64,000 nt of DNA, taken from the NCBI RefSeq assembly GCF_900101915.1, contig NZ_FNAL01000015.1, positions 3,116 through 67,115 on the forward strand, written 5' to 3'. Every line of letters starts with the position of its first letter. The stretch's first letter is position 1. The position numbers and the translations under genes are program-made. Origin of the DNA: Psychrobacter pacificensis (GTDB lineage: Bacteria > Pseudomonadota > Gammaproteobacteria > Pseudomonadales > Moraxellaceae). The notes beneath the pieces are model-generated. The model did not search any database and had not been told where the DNA came from. It saw only the letters and a program-made list of their open reading frames with translations. This document shows, one piece after another, positions 37,308-47,157 of the stretch.

Positions 37308-39143
37308 ATGATAAGAAAAAATGCTCTGCTAAAAGCTGTTTTGCTAGCCATCACTGTCAGCTGGATATCGAGCAGTATTGCGGCGCCTATCACAACGACA
37401 GCGCTTGGACATAACAGTCCTACGAAATACATCAATGCGCCTTACATGCCCTATGCCAATCCAAAAGCGCCTTCAGGAGGCACGCTTTCGCTAGATGCGC
37501 GTGGTACCTTTAATAGTGCCAATAAGTGGATGACCACGGGCGTGCCAATGATCGGCACCGACTATCTGTATGATACCTTGATGACAGGTTCGTTAAATGA
37601 AGCGTTTACCATGTATCCACAGCTGGCAAGTAAGGTAACCTATGATCCAGACGATACCAGCTGGATTGTCTATCACATCAATCCTGCTGCCCGTTTTTGG
37701 GATGGGACGCCTGTGACCAGTCATGATGTCAAAGCGACTTTTGATGCAATATTAAACAAAGGTCCGATGTCTATTCGTAGCTATTTGGCTGATATCAAAG
37801 CCGTTCAAGTCATCGACGAGCAGCAAGTCAAATTTGTCTTTGCCTCCGCTGAAAACAAAGAAATCCTACTGACGGTTGGGCAGTTTCCTGTTTTTGCCAA
37901 ATCCTCAATTGAGGCTGATTTTGAAAAGATCAGCCTGACACCCTTAATGGGTAGTGGGCCTTATAAGCTGGGACGTGTCGATGCGGGGCGTTCAGTAAGC
38001 TACATACGTGATCCCAATTACTGGGGTCGTGATTTGATGGTCAATCGTGGTCGTTATAATTTTGACATGATTAAGTTCGTTTATTATCAAAGCGATGAGA
38101 TTGCCTTTGAAGGATTTAAATCTGGCCAGTACCGTTTTCGCCCCGAAAACAAAGCATCAAATTGGGTGAGTGGTTATGATTTTCCTGCAGTGAAAGCAGG
38201 TCTTATCAAAAAAGAGACCATAACCAGTCAAAACCCAGTGCCCATGCAGGCATTGGTGATGAATTTGCGCCGCCCAATCTTTCAGGACATTCGGGTGCGC
38301 CAAGCCCTAACGGCTGCTTATGATTTTGAATGGATGAATAAGACATTATTTCATGGACAGTACGAACGTTTGCAGAGCTTCTTTCACGGGTCGGAGCTTG
38401 CGGCAACTGGTACACCGTCTAGTGAAGAGATGCAGGTGTTAACGCCTTTATTGTCTAAGCTTGAACCGATTCAGCGTAAAGCCGTCTTAGCAGAATGGCA
38501 GCTACCCAGCAGTGATGGCAATGGCTTTAATCGACAAGGATTACTAAAAGCGCGGCAGTTATTGCTAGATGCTGGATTTTATTATGATGATATGAAGCTA
38601 TATCAACCGAATGGTCAGCCCGCCCAAATTGAAATTTTGATGACAGGTGAGACCATGGGCCGTGTCTTGTTGCCTTATATTCGTAATTTAAAACGCTTAG
38701 GGTTTGAGGCAACCTTGCGCCAAGTGGATGGGCCGCAATATTATGAGCGAACGCGCCGTTTTGATTATGATATGGTCGTCGATGTGTTTGCCCAAAGTCT
38801 ATCGCCTGGTGCTGAGCAGGCTGCATTTTGGGGTAGTGCGGCGGCTGATGAGCCTGGCAATCACAATAGTGCTGGTATCAAAAATGCAGCCGTCGATGAG
38901 GTGGTTGCTAATCTTGGTAATGCCAAAAATCGTGACGAAATTGTGTTATATACGCAGGTGCTTGATCGGTTGTTGCGAGCGGGTCATTATGTCGTACCAT
39001 TGTATGGTAAGTCTGGCACTAACGTTGCTTATTGGGACCAATACCGTCATACAGACACATTACCGACCAACGCCGTCGGCATCGACTACTGGTGGGTGGA
39101 CAAAGAAGCAGAAGGACGCATCAACAAATATTTGAAGCAGTAA
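37308..39143 (+). CDS. yejA: Oligopeptide/microcin C ABC transporter, periplasmic binding protein
   Basis: 611-aa extracellular solute-binding protein, family 5. It has a signal peptide (ending SSSIAAPI) and reads LGHNSPTKYINAPYMPYANPKAP after cleavage, as YejA does. Other motifs are FWDGTPVTSHDVKATFD and GSGPYKLGRVDAGRSV. YejABEF imports peptides and, in E. coli, microcin C-type antibiotics. The membrane and ATPase genes follow after gloB. The start at ATG 37308 gives a normal signal peptide, though GAGG lies rather far upstream. Confidence 0.92.
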   Translation: MIRKNALLKAVLLAITVSWISSSIAAPITTTALGHNSPTKYINAPYMPYANPKAPSGGTLSLDARGTFNSANKWMTTGVPMIGTDYLYDTLMTGSLNEAFTMYPQLASKVTYDPDDTSWIVYHINPAARFWDGTPVTSHDVKATFDAILNKGPMSIRSYLADIKAVQVIDEQQVKFVFASAENKEILLTVGQFPVFAKSSIEADFEKISLTPLMGSGPYKLGRVDAGRSVSYIRDPNYWGRDLMVNRGRYNFDMIKFVYYQSDEIAFEGFKSGQYRFRPENKASNWVSGYDFPAVKAGLIKKETITSQNPVPMQALVMNLRRPIFQDIRVRQALTAAYDFEWMNKTLFHGQYERLQSFFHGSELAATGTPSSEEMQVLTPLLSKLEPIQRKAVLAEWQLPSSDGNGFNRQGLLKARQLLLDAGFYYDDMKLYQPNGQPAQIEILMTGETMGRVLLPYIRNLKRLGFEATLRQVDGPQYYERTRRFDYDMVVDVFAQSLSPGAEQAAFWGSAAADEPGNHNSAGIKNAAVDEVVANLGNAKNRDEIVLYTQVLDRLLRAGHYVVPLYGKSGTNVAYWDQYRHTDTLPTNAVGIDYWWVDKEAEGRINKYLKQ

Positions 39144-39288
39144 GCAGTACCTTTTGACAGGATCTGGTCTAGTAATAGCTGACTGCCAAACGCATAGGCT
39201 GTTACCACGCAGTAAAAGCGAGAAGTAAAATCAAAACGAAATAATTCAAAATAACGAGTAAAAAAATAACTACTGGTAAGGATTTGAC

Positions 39289-40068
39289 ATGAGTATCCGT
39301 ATTCACCCCATTAAAGCGTTCAATGATAATTATATTTGGACCTTAATTAATGAAAATAATAAGCAGGCGATCGTCATTGATCCAGGTCAAGCCCAGCCGG
39401 TTATCGATTATCTAGAGACGCATGGACTAGAGCTAACCTCGATTTGGACCACGCATCATCATCATGATCATATTGGTGGTGTCGCAGAATTGCAGGAGTC
39501 GTATCCGATGACCCATCTGGTTGCGCATAGTGAGCATGGGGTTGATGAGGATCAAACTATTAAAGATGGCAGCACGGTGAGTGCATGGGGCTGCTCTGCA
39601 CAAGTCTGGGACGTATCAGGACACACCGCCAGCCACATGGCTTATATCTTAGATATTGATGGGCAAAAGCACTGCTTCTGCGGGGATACGTTGTTTAGTG
39701 CAGGTTGTGGACGTGTCTTTACGGGTACGATTGAGCAGTTACATGATAGTTTTAAACGTCTAAATGAATTACCTGATGAGACACTACTGTATCCTGCGCA
39801 CGAGTATACGGCTAGTAACCTACGCTTTGGATTGTCTATCGAGCCTGACAACGAGGCAATGCAACAAGCATTAGCGCAAGCTGAGGCACAAACGGCACAA
39901 GGTGTGCCGACACTGCCAGTGACGCTAGAGCATGAGCGTGCGATCAACGTATTTTTGCGTACCCAAGAGCCAAGTGTGATTGCAGGGGTTAAATCAAAAG
40001 TAACTATCGACGATGATAACTCTTTGACGGTATTTGCAGCGTTACGCGAGCTCAAAAATAATTTTTAA
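39289..40068 (+). CDS. gloB: Hydroxyacylglutathione hydrolase (glyoxalase II)
   Basis: 259-aa metallo-beta-lactamase-fold enzyme that hydrolyses S-lactoylglutathione to lactate and glutathione, completing methylglyoxal detoxification. The metal motif is TTHHHHDHIGG; further ligands are in DVSGHTASHMAY, FCGDTLFSAGCGR and YPAHEYTASNLRF. It sits between yejA and yejB, on the same strand, 145 bases after the first and 101 before the second, which is not the usual layout of either system. Confidence 0.96.
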   Translation: MSIRIHPIKAFNDNYIWTLINENNKQAIVIDPGQAQPVIDYLETHGLELTSIWTTHHHHDHIGGVAELQESYPMTHLVAHSEHGVDEDQTIKDGSTVSAWGCSAQVWDVSGHTASHMAYILDIDGQKHCFCGDTLFSAGCGRVFTGTIEQLHDSFKRLNELPDETLLYPAHEYTASNLRFGLSIEPDNEAMQQALAQAEAQTAQGVPTLPVTLEHERAINVFLRTQEPSVIAGVKSKVTIDDDNSLTVFAALRELKNNF

Positions 40069-40169
40069 TGCAAGTTTTTAATACATAGATATATTTGTGT
40101 AGACCTTTAGCACGAAAGAATATACTGCTGTCGTCATCGCCCTCTCTCTTTATTTAGGAAGTCGCTATT

Positions 40170-41240
40170 ATGGGTCGTTATATCTTAAAAAGACTCCTAC
40201 TGATATTACCGACACTATTTTTGATATTGCTTGCCAACTTTGTAATCGTACAAGCGGCACCAGGCGGACCTGTTGAGCAGCAGCTTGCCCTTATTGAGCA
40301 GGGGTCAAAAGATAACGCACTTGGTGGTAATATTGGCGCGGGCAGTGCAGGTGGCAATGACAGCACTTATCAAGGAACGCGCGGTCTCTCTGAGGAAATG
40401 GTCGCTGCTATTAATGCTCAATATGGCTTTGACAAATCCGCTCCAGAACGATTTTGGCTTATGTTAAAGAACTACGCTCAGCTAGATTTTGGTGAGTCGT
40501 TTTTTAAAGGGCAGTCGGTGACCGATCTCATTATAGAGAAGCTACCAGTCTCGATATCGCTTGGTCTTTGGAGTACGCTACTCATTTATCTGATTGCCAT
40601 TCCTTTAGGGGTGTATAAAGCGATGCATCATGGCTCAGGCATTGATAAATTCACTGCTATGCTGCTGGCTATTGGACATGCGATACCTGTGTTTGTCTTT
40701 GCAGTTATTTTATTGGTATTTTTCGCAGGTGGCACCTATTGGAATATTTTCCCGCTACAAGGGCTCACGTCCGAAAATTTTGACCAACTCAGCGCGCTTG
40801 GTAAGGTGAAAGATTACTTTTGGCATTTGGCACTACCGCTGCTAGCCAGTACCGTAGGTGGTTTTGCGGGCTTGACGTATCTGACCAAATTTAGCTTTTT
40901 AGAAGAGTTGGGCAAGCAGTATGTATTGACCGCTCGCGCAAAGGGACTGGGTGAGGGTCAGGTGTTGTATGGTCATGTATTTCGCAATGCTATGTTGATT
41001 ATCATCGCAGGTATCCCAGCCGCTATCGTTGGTATTTTCTTTGCCGGTAACTTTTTGATTGAGATTATCTTTAAACTAGATGGGTTGGGGTTGTTAGGTT
41101 TTGAGGCCATTCAACAACGCGACTATCCAGTGATATTTGGCACGCTATTTATCTTCACCTTGGTAGGGCTACTACTGCAATTAATCAGCGACTTAAGCTA
41201 TCACTTAATTGATCCCCGTATTGATTTTGAGGGGCGCTAA
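40170..41240 (+). CDS. yejB: Oligopeptide/microcin C ABC transporter permease YejB
   Basis: 356-aa inner-membrane permease. The N-terminal helix after MGRYILKRLLLILPTLF is typical of DppB/OppB/YejB. The EAA loop reads LTARAKGLGEGQVLYGHVFRNA, and the end is LIDPRIDFEGR as in YejB proteins. A Gly/Asn-rich periplasmic loop follows the first helix. TAGGAAG precedes the ATG. Its stop codon overlaps the start of yejE (TAATG). Confidence 0.95.
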   Translation: MGRYILKRLLLILPTLFLILLANFVIVQAAPGGPVEQQLALIEQGSKDNALGGNIGAGSAGGNDSTYQGTRGLSEEMVAAINAQYGFDKSAPERFWLMLKNYAQLDFGESFFKGQSVTDLIIEKLPVSISLGLWSTLLIYLIAIPLGVYKAMHHGSGIDKFTAMLLAIGHAIPVFVFAVILLVFFAGGTYWNIFPLQGLTSENFDQLSALGKVKDYFWHLALPLLASTVGGFAGLTYLTKFSFLEELGKQYVLTARAKGLGEGQVLYGHVFRNAMLIIIAGIPAAIVGIFFAGNFLIEIIFKLDGLGLLGFEAIQQRDYPVIFGTLFIFTLVGLLLQLISDLSYHLIDPRIDFEGR

Positions 41241-42361
41241 TGTCAAATAATCAATCTTCATCAAAGAGCAGTACTATTAATAGCGAACCAGATAAAGCGC
41301 CAATGCCTGAGCACAATCCTCAGGTAGCGCTACCGAAAAAGCAGCGCTTAAACCCCATTTGGCAAGCGCGTTTAAATCGCTTTCGCCAAAATCGTCTTGG
41401 GGTAATATCACTGTTTGTTTTTGCAGTGATATTTGTCATTTGCATGGCAGCTAACGTCATTGCCAATGACAAACCTTTACTGGTGCAATATCAAGGCGAC
41501 TATTACTTTCCGGTATTAAAGGCCTATCCTGAAACGACATTTGGCGGTGTATTTGAGACCGAAACCAATTATAAAGATCCTGCAGTGCAGTCGCTGATTG
41601 ATGAGCAAGGGTTTTATATAATGCCGCCTATTCCGTTTGCTGATCAGACACCCAATGTCGAGCTTGGTCTGCCTTATCCAGCGGCTCCAAACGCTCAGAA
41701 CTGGCTTGGCACTGATGATATGGGACGCGATGTGCTGACACGGATACTTTATGGTATGCGCGTCTCATTGTTGTTCGGTCTGGCGCTGACGCTCGCTGGT
41801 GCTCTCATCGGTATTATTGTCGGTGCAATACAAGGCTATTATGGCGGCTGGGTAGATCTGGCAGGGCAGCGCTTTATGGAAGTGTGGGGCGGTATGCCTC
41901 AGCTATTTATGATTATTATCTTAGTCAGTTTATTTAGTCCCAGTATTATCATGCTATTTGCCATGATGCTGTTATTTGGTTGGATGGGGCTGGTCGGTTT
42001 GGTAAGAGCAGAGTTTTTGCGTGCTCGTAATTTTGATTATGTGCGTGCCGCGCGCAATCTCGGTGTGTCTGATAGCCAAATCATGCTCAGACATATTCTG
42101 CCCAATGCGTTAGCCTCAAGTTTATCTCAGCTCCCTTTTATATTAACAGCTAATATCATTGCGTTGACTGCGCTGGATTTTTTGGGTTATGGGTTGCCGC
42201 CTGGCTCGCCGTCTTTAGGTGAGCTGATGGTACAAGGAAAAAATAACCTTGATGCCCCTTGGCTGGCTTTATCAGGGTTTTTTAGTTTGACCTTTATTTT
42301 GTCATTGCTCATCTTCGTTGGCGAAGCACTGCGTGATGCGTTTGATCCGAGGCGCTCTTGA
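41240..42361 (+). CDS. yejE: Oligopeptide/microcin C ABC transporter permease YejE
   Basis: 373-aa inner-membrane permease. It has a hydrophilic N-terminal tail of about 50 residues, then RFRQNRLGVISLFVFAV, a large periplasmic loop ending NWLGTDDMGRDVLTRILYGMR, and five further helices. The EAA loop reads RAARNLGVSDSQIMLRHILPNA. Overlaps the stop of yejB by one base, so the two are translationally coupled. yejF starts one base after its stop. Confidence 0.95.
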   Translation: MSNNQSSSKSSTINSEPDKAPMPEHNPQVALPKKQRLNPIWQARLNRFRQNRLGVISLFVFAVIFVICMAANVIANDKPLLVQYQGDYYFPVLKAYPETTFGGVFETETNYKDPAVQSLIDEQGFYIMPPIPFADQTPNVELGLPYPAAPNAQNWLGTDDMGRDVLTRILYGMRVSLLFGLALTLAGALIGIIVGAIQGYYGGWVDLAGQRFMEVWGGMPQLFMIIILVSLFSPSIIMLFAMMLLFGWMGLVGLVRAEFLRARNFDYVRAARNLGVSDSQIMLRHILPNALASSLSQLPFILTANIIALTALDFLGYGLPPGSPSLGELMVQGKNNLDAPWLALSGFFSLTFILSLLIFVGEALRDAFDPRRS

Positions 42362-42362
42362 T

Positions 42363-44045
42363 ATGACCGATAATATTATGGCTACCGAGCAATACAACGC
42401 GCCAACTGAAAATCTTAATCGCGCGCAAGACAAGCTCGTGCTGACAGTAGATAGCCTAAGTATCACAACTGCTACAGGCATCCAGCTGGTCGATGAATTA
42501 TCTTATGAGCTAAGACAGGGGCAAACTCTGGCTATCGTTGGTGAGTCAGGATCTGGCAAATCGATTGCCAGTCTTGCACTACTAGGTCTGCTACCAGAGA
42601 ATTTGACGATTAAGGGTGAGGTTCAGCTGGCAAGCACGGCAGGCATGTCTCAACTACCGATAGCGAATGACAAATCGCGTAATGCCGCACTACGTGCTAT
42701 TCGTGGTCAGCGGATCGGTATGGTATTTCAAGAGCCGATGACAGCGCTAAATCCGCTACATACCGTTGCAAAACAAATCGCTGAATCACTGCGTTTAAGC
42801 GGCGTACCCAAAAAACAATGGCGAGCCACCAGCATTGCCTTGCTAAATGACGTCAATATCACGGATCCCTCTGACAAGTTGAATCGTTATCCACATGAGT
42901 TGTCAGGTGGTCAGCGTCAGCGAGTAATGATTGCGATGGCATTGGCTCAGCAGCCTGATATCTTGATCGCTGATGAGCCAACCACCGCACTTGATGTGAC
43001 ATTACAGCATGAGATTTTGGCACTACTGAATGATCTCAAATACCAGCATAATATGGCGATGATATTAATCAGCCACGATCTCAATCTGGTCAGGCGCTAT
43101 AGTGATGAGGTCATCGTGATGCGCCAAGGCCAGACGATTGAGCAGGGTCAAACGTCAGCGGTATTTGATCAGCCTAAAGCCGATTATACTCGCACGCTCA
43201 TTCAGCAAGACTTCGGTCAAGCGCTACAGCCAGTAGCAGATCATGCAGATGGACCATCAACTGTATTAAAAGTGAGCAATCTCAACGTACAATTCCCAAT
43301 CGAAAAAAGTCTATTTGGGAGTACAAAACGTTGGTTTGATGCGGTCAAAGCTGTTGATATGACCTTGCAAAAAGGGCAGGCATTAGGGATCGTCGGTGAG
43401 TCTGGATCTGGCAAAACCACCATTGCACTGGCGCTGAGTCAGCTGCTTGGCAATCAAGCACGAGTGCATGGACAGATAGTGGTGAATGGGCAAGATATCT
43501 CAGCACTGTCCAAAAAAGTGCTACGTAACTTTCGCTCGCAGATTCAAATGGTGTTTCAAGACCCTTTTGCCAGTATCAACCCTCGTATGACGGTCATGCA
43601 AATTGTGGAAGAAGGACTGTTGGTACAAGGCGTGGATAAAGACGCGCGTCAGCAGGCGGTGATGGAGAGTTTGGCTACCGTCCATTTGCCTTTAGCATTC
43701 GCGCAGCGTTATCCGCATGAGCTGTCCGGCGGTCAACGTCAACGCGTGGCATTGGCGCGCGCACTCATCATGAAACCGAGCCTACTTATATTGGACGAGC
43801 CTACCTCTGCGCTTGACAGTACCACGCAGGTAACGGTGGTCAGTTTATTGCGTGAAATTCAACAAAAGCTGCAAATAAGTTATGTCTTTATCAGTCATGA
43901 TCTCAAAGTAGTCCGCGCACTATGTCAGCATATTATGGTACTAAAACAAGGGGCATGCGTGGAATCTGGGCTCACAGAAGATATCTTTAGCCAGCCACAG
44001 CATCCGTATGCCAAGCAGTTATTAAAGGCGAGCAGTACACAATAA
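42363..44045 (+). CDS. yejF: Oligopeptide/microcin C ABC transporter ATPase YejF (two nucleotide-binding domains)
   Basis: 560-aa cytoplasmic ATPase with two complete ABC domains. Walker A motifs GESGSGKS and GESGSGKT lie near residues 60 and 345. LSGGQRQRV signature loops occur in both halves, and the Walker B motifs are LIADEPTTALD and LILDEPTSALD. The C-terminal QPQHPYAKQLL is typical of oligopeptide transporter ATPases. I chose ATG at 42363, one base after the yejE stop; a longer frame overlapping yejE exists, and ATG at 42378 is a possible alternative. Confidence 0.95.
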   Translation: MTDNIMATEQYNAPTENLNRAQDKLVLTVDSLSITTATGIQLVDELSYELRQGQTLAIVGESGSGKSIASLALLGLLPENLTIKGEVQLASTAGMSQLPIANDKSRNAALRAIRGQRIGMVFQEPMTALNPLHTVAKQIAESLRLSGVPKKQWRATSIALLNDVNITDPSDKLNRYPHELSGGQRQRVMIAMALAQQPDILIADEPTTALDVTLQHEILALLNDLKYQHNMAMILISHDLNLVRRYSDEVIVMRQGQTIEQGQTSAVFDQPKADYTRTLIQQDFGQALQPVADHADGPSTVLKVSNLNVQFPIEKSLFGSTKRWFDAVKAVDMTLQKGQALGIVGESGSGKTTIALALSQLLGNQARVHGQIVVNGQDISALSKKVLRNFRSQIQMVFQDPFASINPRMTVMQIVEEGLLVQGVDKDARQQAVMESLATVHLPLAFAQRYPHELSGGQRQRVALARALIMKPSLLILDEPTSALDSTTQVTVVSLLREIQQKLQISYVFISHDLKVVRALCQHIMVLKQGACVESGLTEDIFSQPQHPYAKQLLKASSTQ

Positions 44046-44228
44046 TAGCGACATACCAAAAAAGGCAGTGGTACAATCATGCTAGACAGTGGTTTGCTTT
44101 ATTCAAACATCCTTGCTGTACATATACTTATCTACTCTGCTATTGGCAAACGTCGTTTAGCCTTTATCAACTAGCTCAAACTATTGTTATCGCGGTTAAA
44201 ATCATCATTAAAAAGGATTTTTGTACCC

Positions 44229-45533
44229 ATGAAAAAACAAAACAGTATTACTAAATTAGTAAAGAATAACAGCTTGCAGTATGCTGGTTATTTGGCAGTG
44301 GCTAAGACACGCGCTAAAGTGCTAAAAGCAATCTCTTACGTGATACCTATCAGAAGACCGATGTTGTTTGTCGGTGAGGCTGCCTGTAATGAGCTATGCG
44401 ACATGCTCATCAACGAAGGCAATACCAATGTCTTTATCGTCACTGATGCCGTGCTAAACAAACTCGGTATCCCTGCAAAAGTCACTGATTATCTAGATGC
44501 AAAAAATATCAGCTATCATGTCTATGATGGCATTACACCAGACCCTACTTTTAACGTAGTCGAAGAAGGACTGCGCCAATCTATAGCAGCAAATTGCGAC
44601 GCTATTATCGCCATCGGCGGCGGCTCAGTGATCGATGCTGCCAAAATGATCGCTATGTCTCAAGGCAATAAATGCAAGCCTCAGCAACTGATCGGGATCC
44701 TTAAAGCAAGAAAGCCGTCGGCGCCATTATATTGCGTGCCTACAACAGCGGGTACTGGCTCAGAGGCAACCCTTGGTGCAGTGATATCTGATGATAAAAC
44801 ACACCAAAAAGCATTGTCTATTGATCCAAGAATGGTGCCGCTCGCCGCAGCGATTGACCCCATTATCATGAAAGGTATGCCAGCACACATCACCGCTGAT
44901 ACGGGTATTGATGTATTGACCCATGCATTAGAAGCATGGATGAGTGCCAATGCCAGCGTGGAGACGGACTACTATGCAGCCTCTGCCGTCAAATCTGTCA
45001 TGCATTATCTACCATTAGCTTACAAAGATGGTGGCAATCTAAAAGCAAGAGAAGAGATGGGAATTGCCGCCCATTATGGTGGTATCGCCTTTAACAAAGC
45101 GGGCTTGGGTTATGTGCATGCCATTGCTCACCAATTAGGTGCCTACTATAGCATTCCTCATGGTCGTGCTAATGCAATCGTGTTGCCTTATGTGCTTGAT
45201 GTTAATCGTAAAGCAAGCAAGCAGAGACTGGCCGCACTGGCAAAAAGAACGGGTATGGTAGCAGACGGCCAAGCTGGTCATGGTGATAAAGAAATAGCAG
45301 ATCATCTCATCGTACAAGTCAGAGCGCTTATCGCAAATTTAAATATTGATCCGACCGTTAGCGGTATGCAGACCAGTGATTTTGATGATATTGCAAAAGC
45401 AGCAGCAAAAGAAGTCAGCGATACTTATGCCGTACCAACCTATCTCTCAGCAGCTGAAATTAAGGAAATCTTAACGAAAATTAAGCAAGTAAGTGATGAG
45501 AGTGCTGATAAAGACACTCAGAAAGCATCATAG
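44229..45533 (+). CDS. Iron-containing alcohol dehydrogenase
   Basis: 434-aa NAD(P)-dependent group III alcohol dehydrogenase. Nucleotide-binding motifs are IAIGGGSVIDAAK and PTTAGTGSEAT. The metal-ligand region has ITADTGIDVLTHALEAW and the His-rich YVHAIAHQLGAYYSIPHGRANA. It has an N-terminal extension of about 40 residues compared with FucO-type enzymes. The physiological substrate is not evident. The frame is open from 44184, but ATG at 44229 gives the natural N-terminus. Confidence 0.88.
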   Translation: MKKQNSITKLVKNNSLQYAGYLAVAKTRAKVLKAISYVIPIRRPMLFVGEAACNELCDMLINEGNTNVFIVTDAVLNKLGIPAKVTDYLDAKNISYHVYDGITPDPTFNVVEEGLRQSIAANCDAIIAIGGGSVIDAAKMIAMSQGNKCKPQQLIGILKARKPSAPLYCVPTTAGTGSEATLGAVISDDKTHQKALSIDPRMVPLAAAIDPIIMKGMPAHITADTGIDVLTHALEAWMSANASVETDYYAASAVKSVMHYLPLAYKDGGNLKAREEMGIAAHYGGIAFNKAGLGYVHAIAHQLGAYYSIPHGRANAIVLPYVLDVNRKASKQRLAALAKRTGMVADGQAGHGDKEIADHLIVQVRALIANLNIDPTVSGMQTSDFDDIAKAAAKEVSDTYAVPTYLSAAEIKEILTKIKQVSDESADKDTQKAS

Positions 45534-45572
45534 CATTGTACTTGTACTTGTACTGATAGACTTATGATAGAC

Positions 45573-45610
45573 AAAAAAAGCCTATGACTCTTTTGAGGAT
45601 AGGCTTTTTT
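45573..45610 (+). terminator. Rho-independent terminator of the alcohol dehydrogenase gene
   Basis: Stem AAAAAAGCCTAT with ATAGGCTTTTTT, about 40 bases past the stop codon. Confidence 0.88.
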
Positions 45611-45787
45611 AACAGGTTTAAAACAATATAAGATATTGAAATAAAATAGTTTATCTCTATATGTTAACTATCCTAAAGCCTGTGTCATGATCAAATCATT
45701 TTGTAATTTATCTTGTGCTACGACTTAATTAATAAAAAATAACTTAATAAATTGTAAGTATATAACAATACAGGAATGTGTTATTGA

Positions 45788-45934
45788 TATAGTCGGTTCA
45801 CTATAAAATCGATACAATAAGATTAAACGCTATTTTTCGCAGCCTCTAGAGACGTAGTCACAGCAAGCAAGAAAAATAGCGTTTAATCAAATGAATTTAT
45901 TATCCTGTATCGTTTTTATTTAGACTTAACTATA
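45788..45934. repeat. 143-bp MITE-like repeat, copy 2 (with TA flanks)
   Basis: Opposite orientation to copies 1 and 3. It starts TATAGT and ends ACTATA. An 18-bp perfect inverted pair (GATTAAACGCTATTTTTC at 45821-45838, its complement at 45871-45888) encloses a 32-base core. The reverse complement of copy 3 matches it at the large majority of positions, with the same 143-bp length. The outer ends form imperfect terminal inverted repeats of about 27 bp. Confidence 0.82.
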
Positions 45935-45980
45935 CATAAGCGTTACGATAGTTAAATGATATTATGTTTGGGAGATTTTT

Positions 45981-46067
45981 ATGAATCGCATATTATCATC
46001 TACAATGATTGGCCTAGCTATCGTAACAATCATTGCAAGACTCTGGCGTATACGGCAAAGACTATGA
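45981..46067 (+). pseudogene. Small ORF with signal-peptide-like start, perhaps frameshifted
   Basis: 28 codons starting MNRILSSTMIGLAIVTIIA with GGGAG six bases upstream, which looks like the signal sequence of a secreted protein. The frame closes early. A different frame continues (SGVYGKDYELDLLKLEIL) up to the terminator at 46113. This is compatible with a short exported protein carrying a one-base change, or with coincidence. Family not recognised. Confidence 0.3.
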
Positions 46068-46112
46068 GCTTGATTTGCTAAAACTTGAAATCTTACTTTG
46101 TATAGCTAAAAC

Positions 46113-46138
46113 AAAAAGGACGCATTAGCGTCCTTTTT
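46113..46138. terminator. Bidirectional terminator between the small ORF and folE
   Basis: 11-bp perfect stem AAAAAGGACGC with GCGTCCTTTTT around a 4-base loop. It lies 39 bases beyond the minus-strand folE stop. Confidence 0.88.
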
Positions 46139-46176
46139 GTTTGTTGTTACTCATAACAGCCTAAAATATTAATAGT

Positions 46177-46788
46177 TTAAAACGCCGGTTGGCGCTTAGG
46201 GACGGCACCCAAAAATTCATTACGGGCTTGATTGTTGTGCTGATACTCACCAAGCATCGCGGTACTACGCGTGGTTGAATGCTGTTTGCTGACGCCGCGC
46301 ATCATCATACACATGTGCGAGGCATCCATGACTACCGCCACGCCGCGACAGCCAGTAACATCCATGATGGTTTGTGCAATCTGTTCACTCAGGTTTTCTT
46401 GTATTTGTAGACGACGAGCAAACATATCGACAATACGGGCAAACTTCGACAGTCCCAGTACTTGGCCGTCAGGCAGATAGCCGATATGCGCCACACCATG
46501 GAACGGTAGCATATGATGCTCGCACAGTGAATAAAACTCAATGTTTTGCACCAGTACTAGCTCACGATTGGCTGATGGAAAAACCGCATCATTGACCACC
46601 TCTTCAATGCTTTGATGATAGCCTTTGGTTAAGTGAGCAAAAGCCTTTGCCGCACGTACAGGCGTGTCTAATAAACCAGGACGATCTAAGTCTTCGCCAG
46701 TCGAACCAATCAGTTGGCGATAGGATTCGATACTTTCTTTATAATCTGGGGTTATTATTGGGGTGTTACTCATAAGTTTGGCAGCCAT
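46177..46788 (-). CDS. folE: GTP cyclohydrolase I
   Basis: 203-aa zinc enzyme converting GTP to dihydroneopterin triphosphate, the first step of folate synthesis. Motifs are [13 protein letters not shown], the zinc/active-site [12 protein letters not shown] segment, [20 protein letters not shown] and MMMRGVSKQ. Two in-frame ATGs exist (46788 and 46773). Neither has a strong Shine-Dalgarno, so the first five residues are uncertain. Confidence 0.96.
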   Translation of the reverse strand: MAAKLMSNTPIITPDYKESIESYRQLIGSTGEDLDRPGLLDTPVRAAKAFAHLTKGYHQSIEEVVNDAVFPSANRELVLVQNIEFYSLCEHHMLPFHGVAHIGYLPDGQVLGLSKFARIVDMFARRLQIQENLSEQIAQTIMDVTGCRGVAVVMDASHMCMMMRGVSKQHSTTRSTAMLGEYQHNNQARNEFLGAVPKRQPAF

Positions 46789-47157
46789 CCAAAATGTGGG
46801 TGTAGCTTAACGTTGAATCCTATCATGTCAGGATTCTTATAAAATTGTGCAAGCTGGGAAGGGCTGTGATTATACTCGAAATCTGCTGAACTTCATACTG
46901 CTGTGGTGAGTAGTTCGGAGTTTAGTCATTATAGGGCTGTCAGAGATGCAATTAGAGCGGTGACCATGATGATATTTCGTTAGTATTATTGCGATACTAA
47001 TGATAGTAACCAAGTACAGTTTACGACTGTTTACTTAAACTAATTCGTGTATAATAAGTCATCTTTTGATTTGCATCATTTCATGACGCGTCACTTTCTG
47101 ATTACTCTAAATAAACCTATATTCTAAATCATCTCGATTGATTCAAAAGGAAATCTT
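46789..47157. other. Divergent promoter region of folE and fabI
   Basis: 369 bases with no ORF. A perfect -10 box TATAAT lies at 47050-47055 on the plus strand, about 100 bases before fabI. I see no convincing -35 at the right distance. AAAGGAAA precedes the fabI ATG. Confidence 0.5.

Noticed and set aside
46042-46110. Remnant of a polyphosphate kinase 2 N-terminus (KDYELDLLKLE)
   Set aside because: The resemblance covers about ten residues only and no other part of such a gene is nearby.
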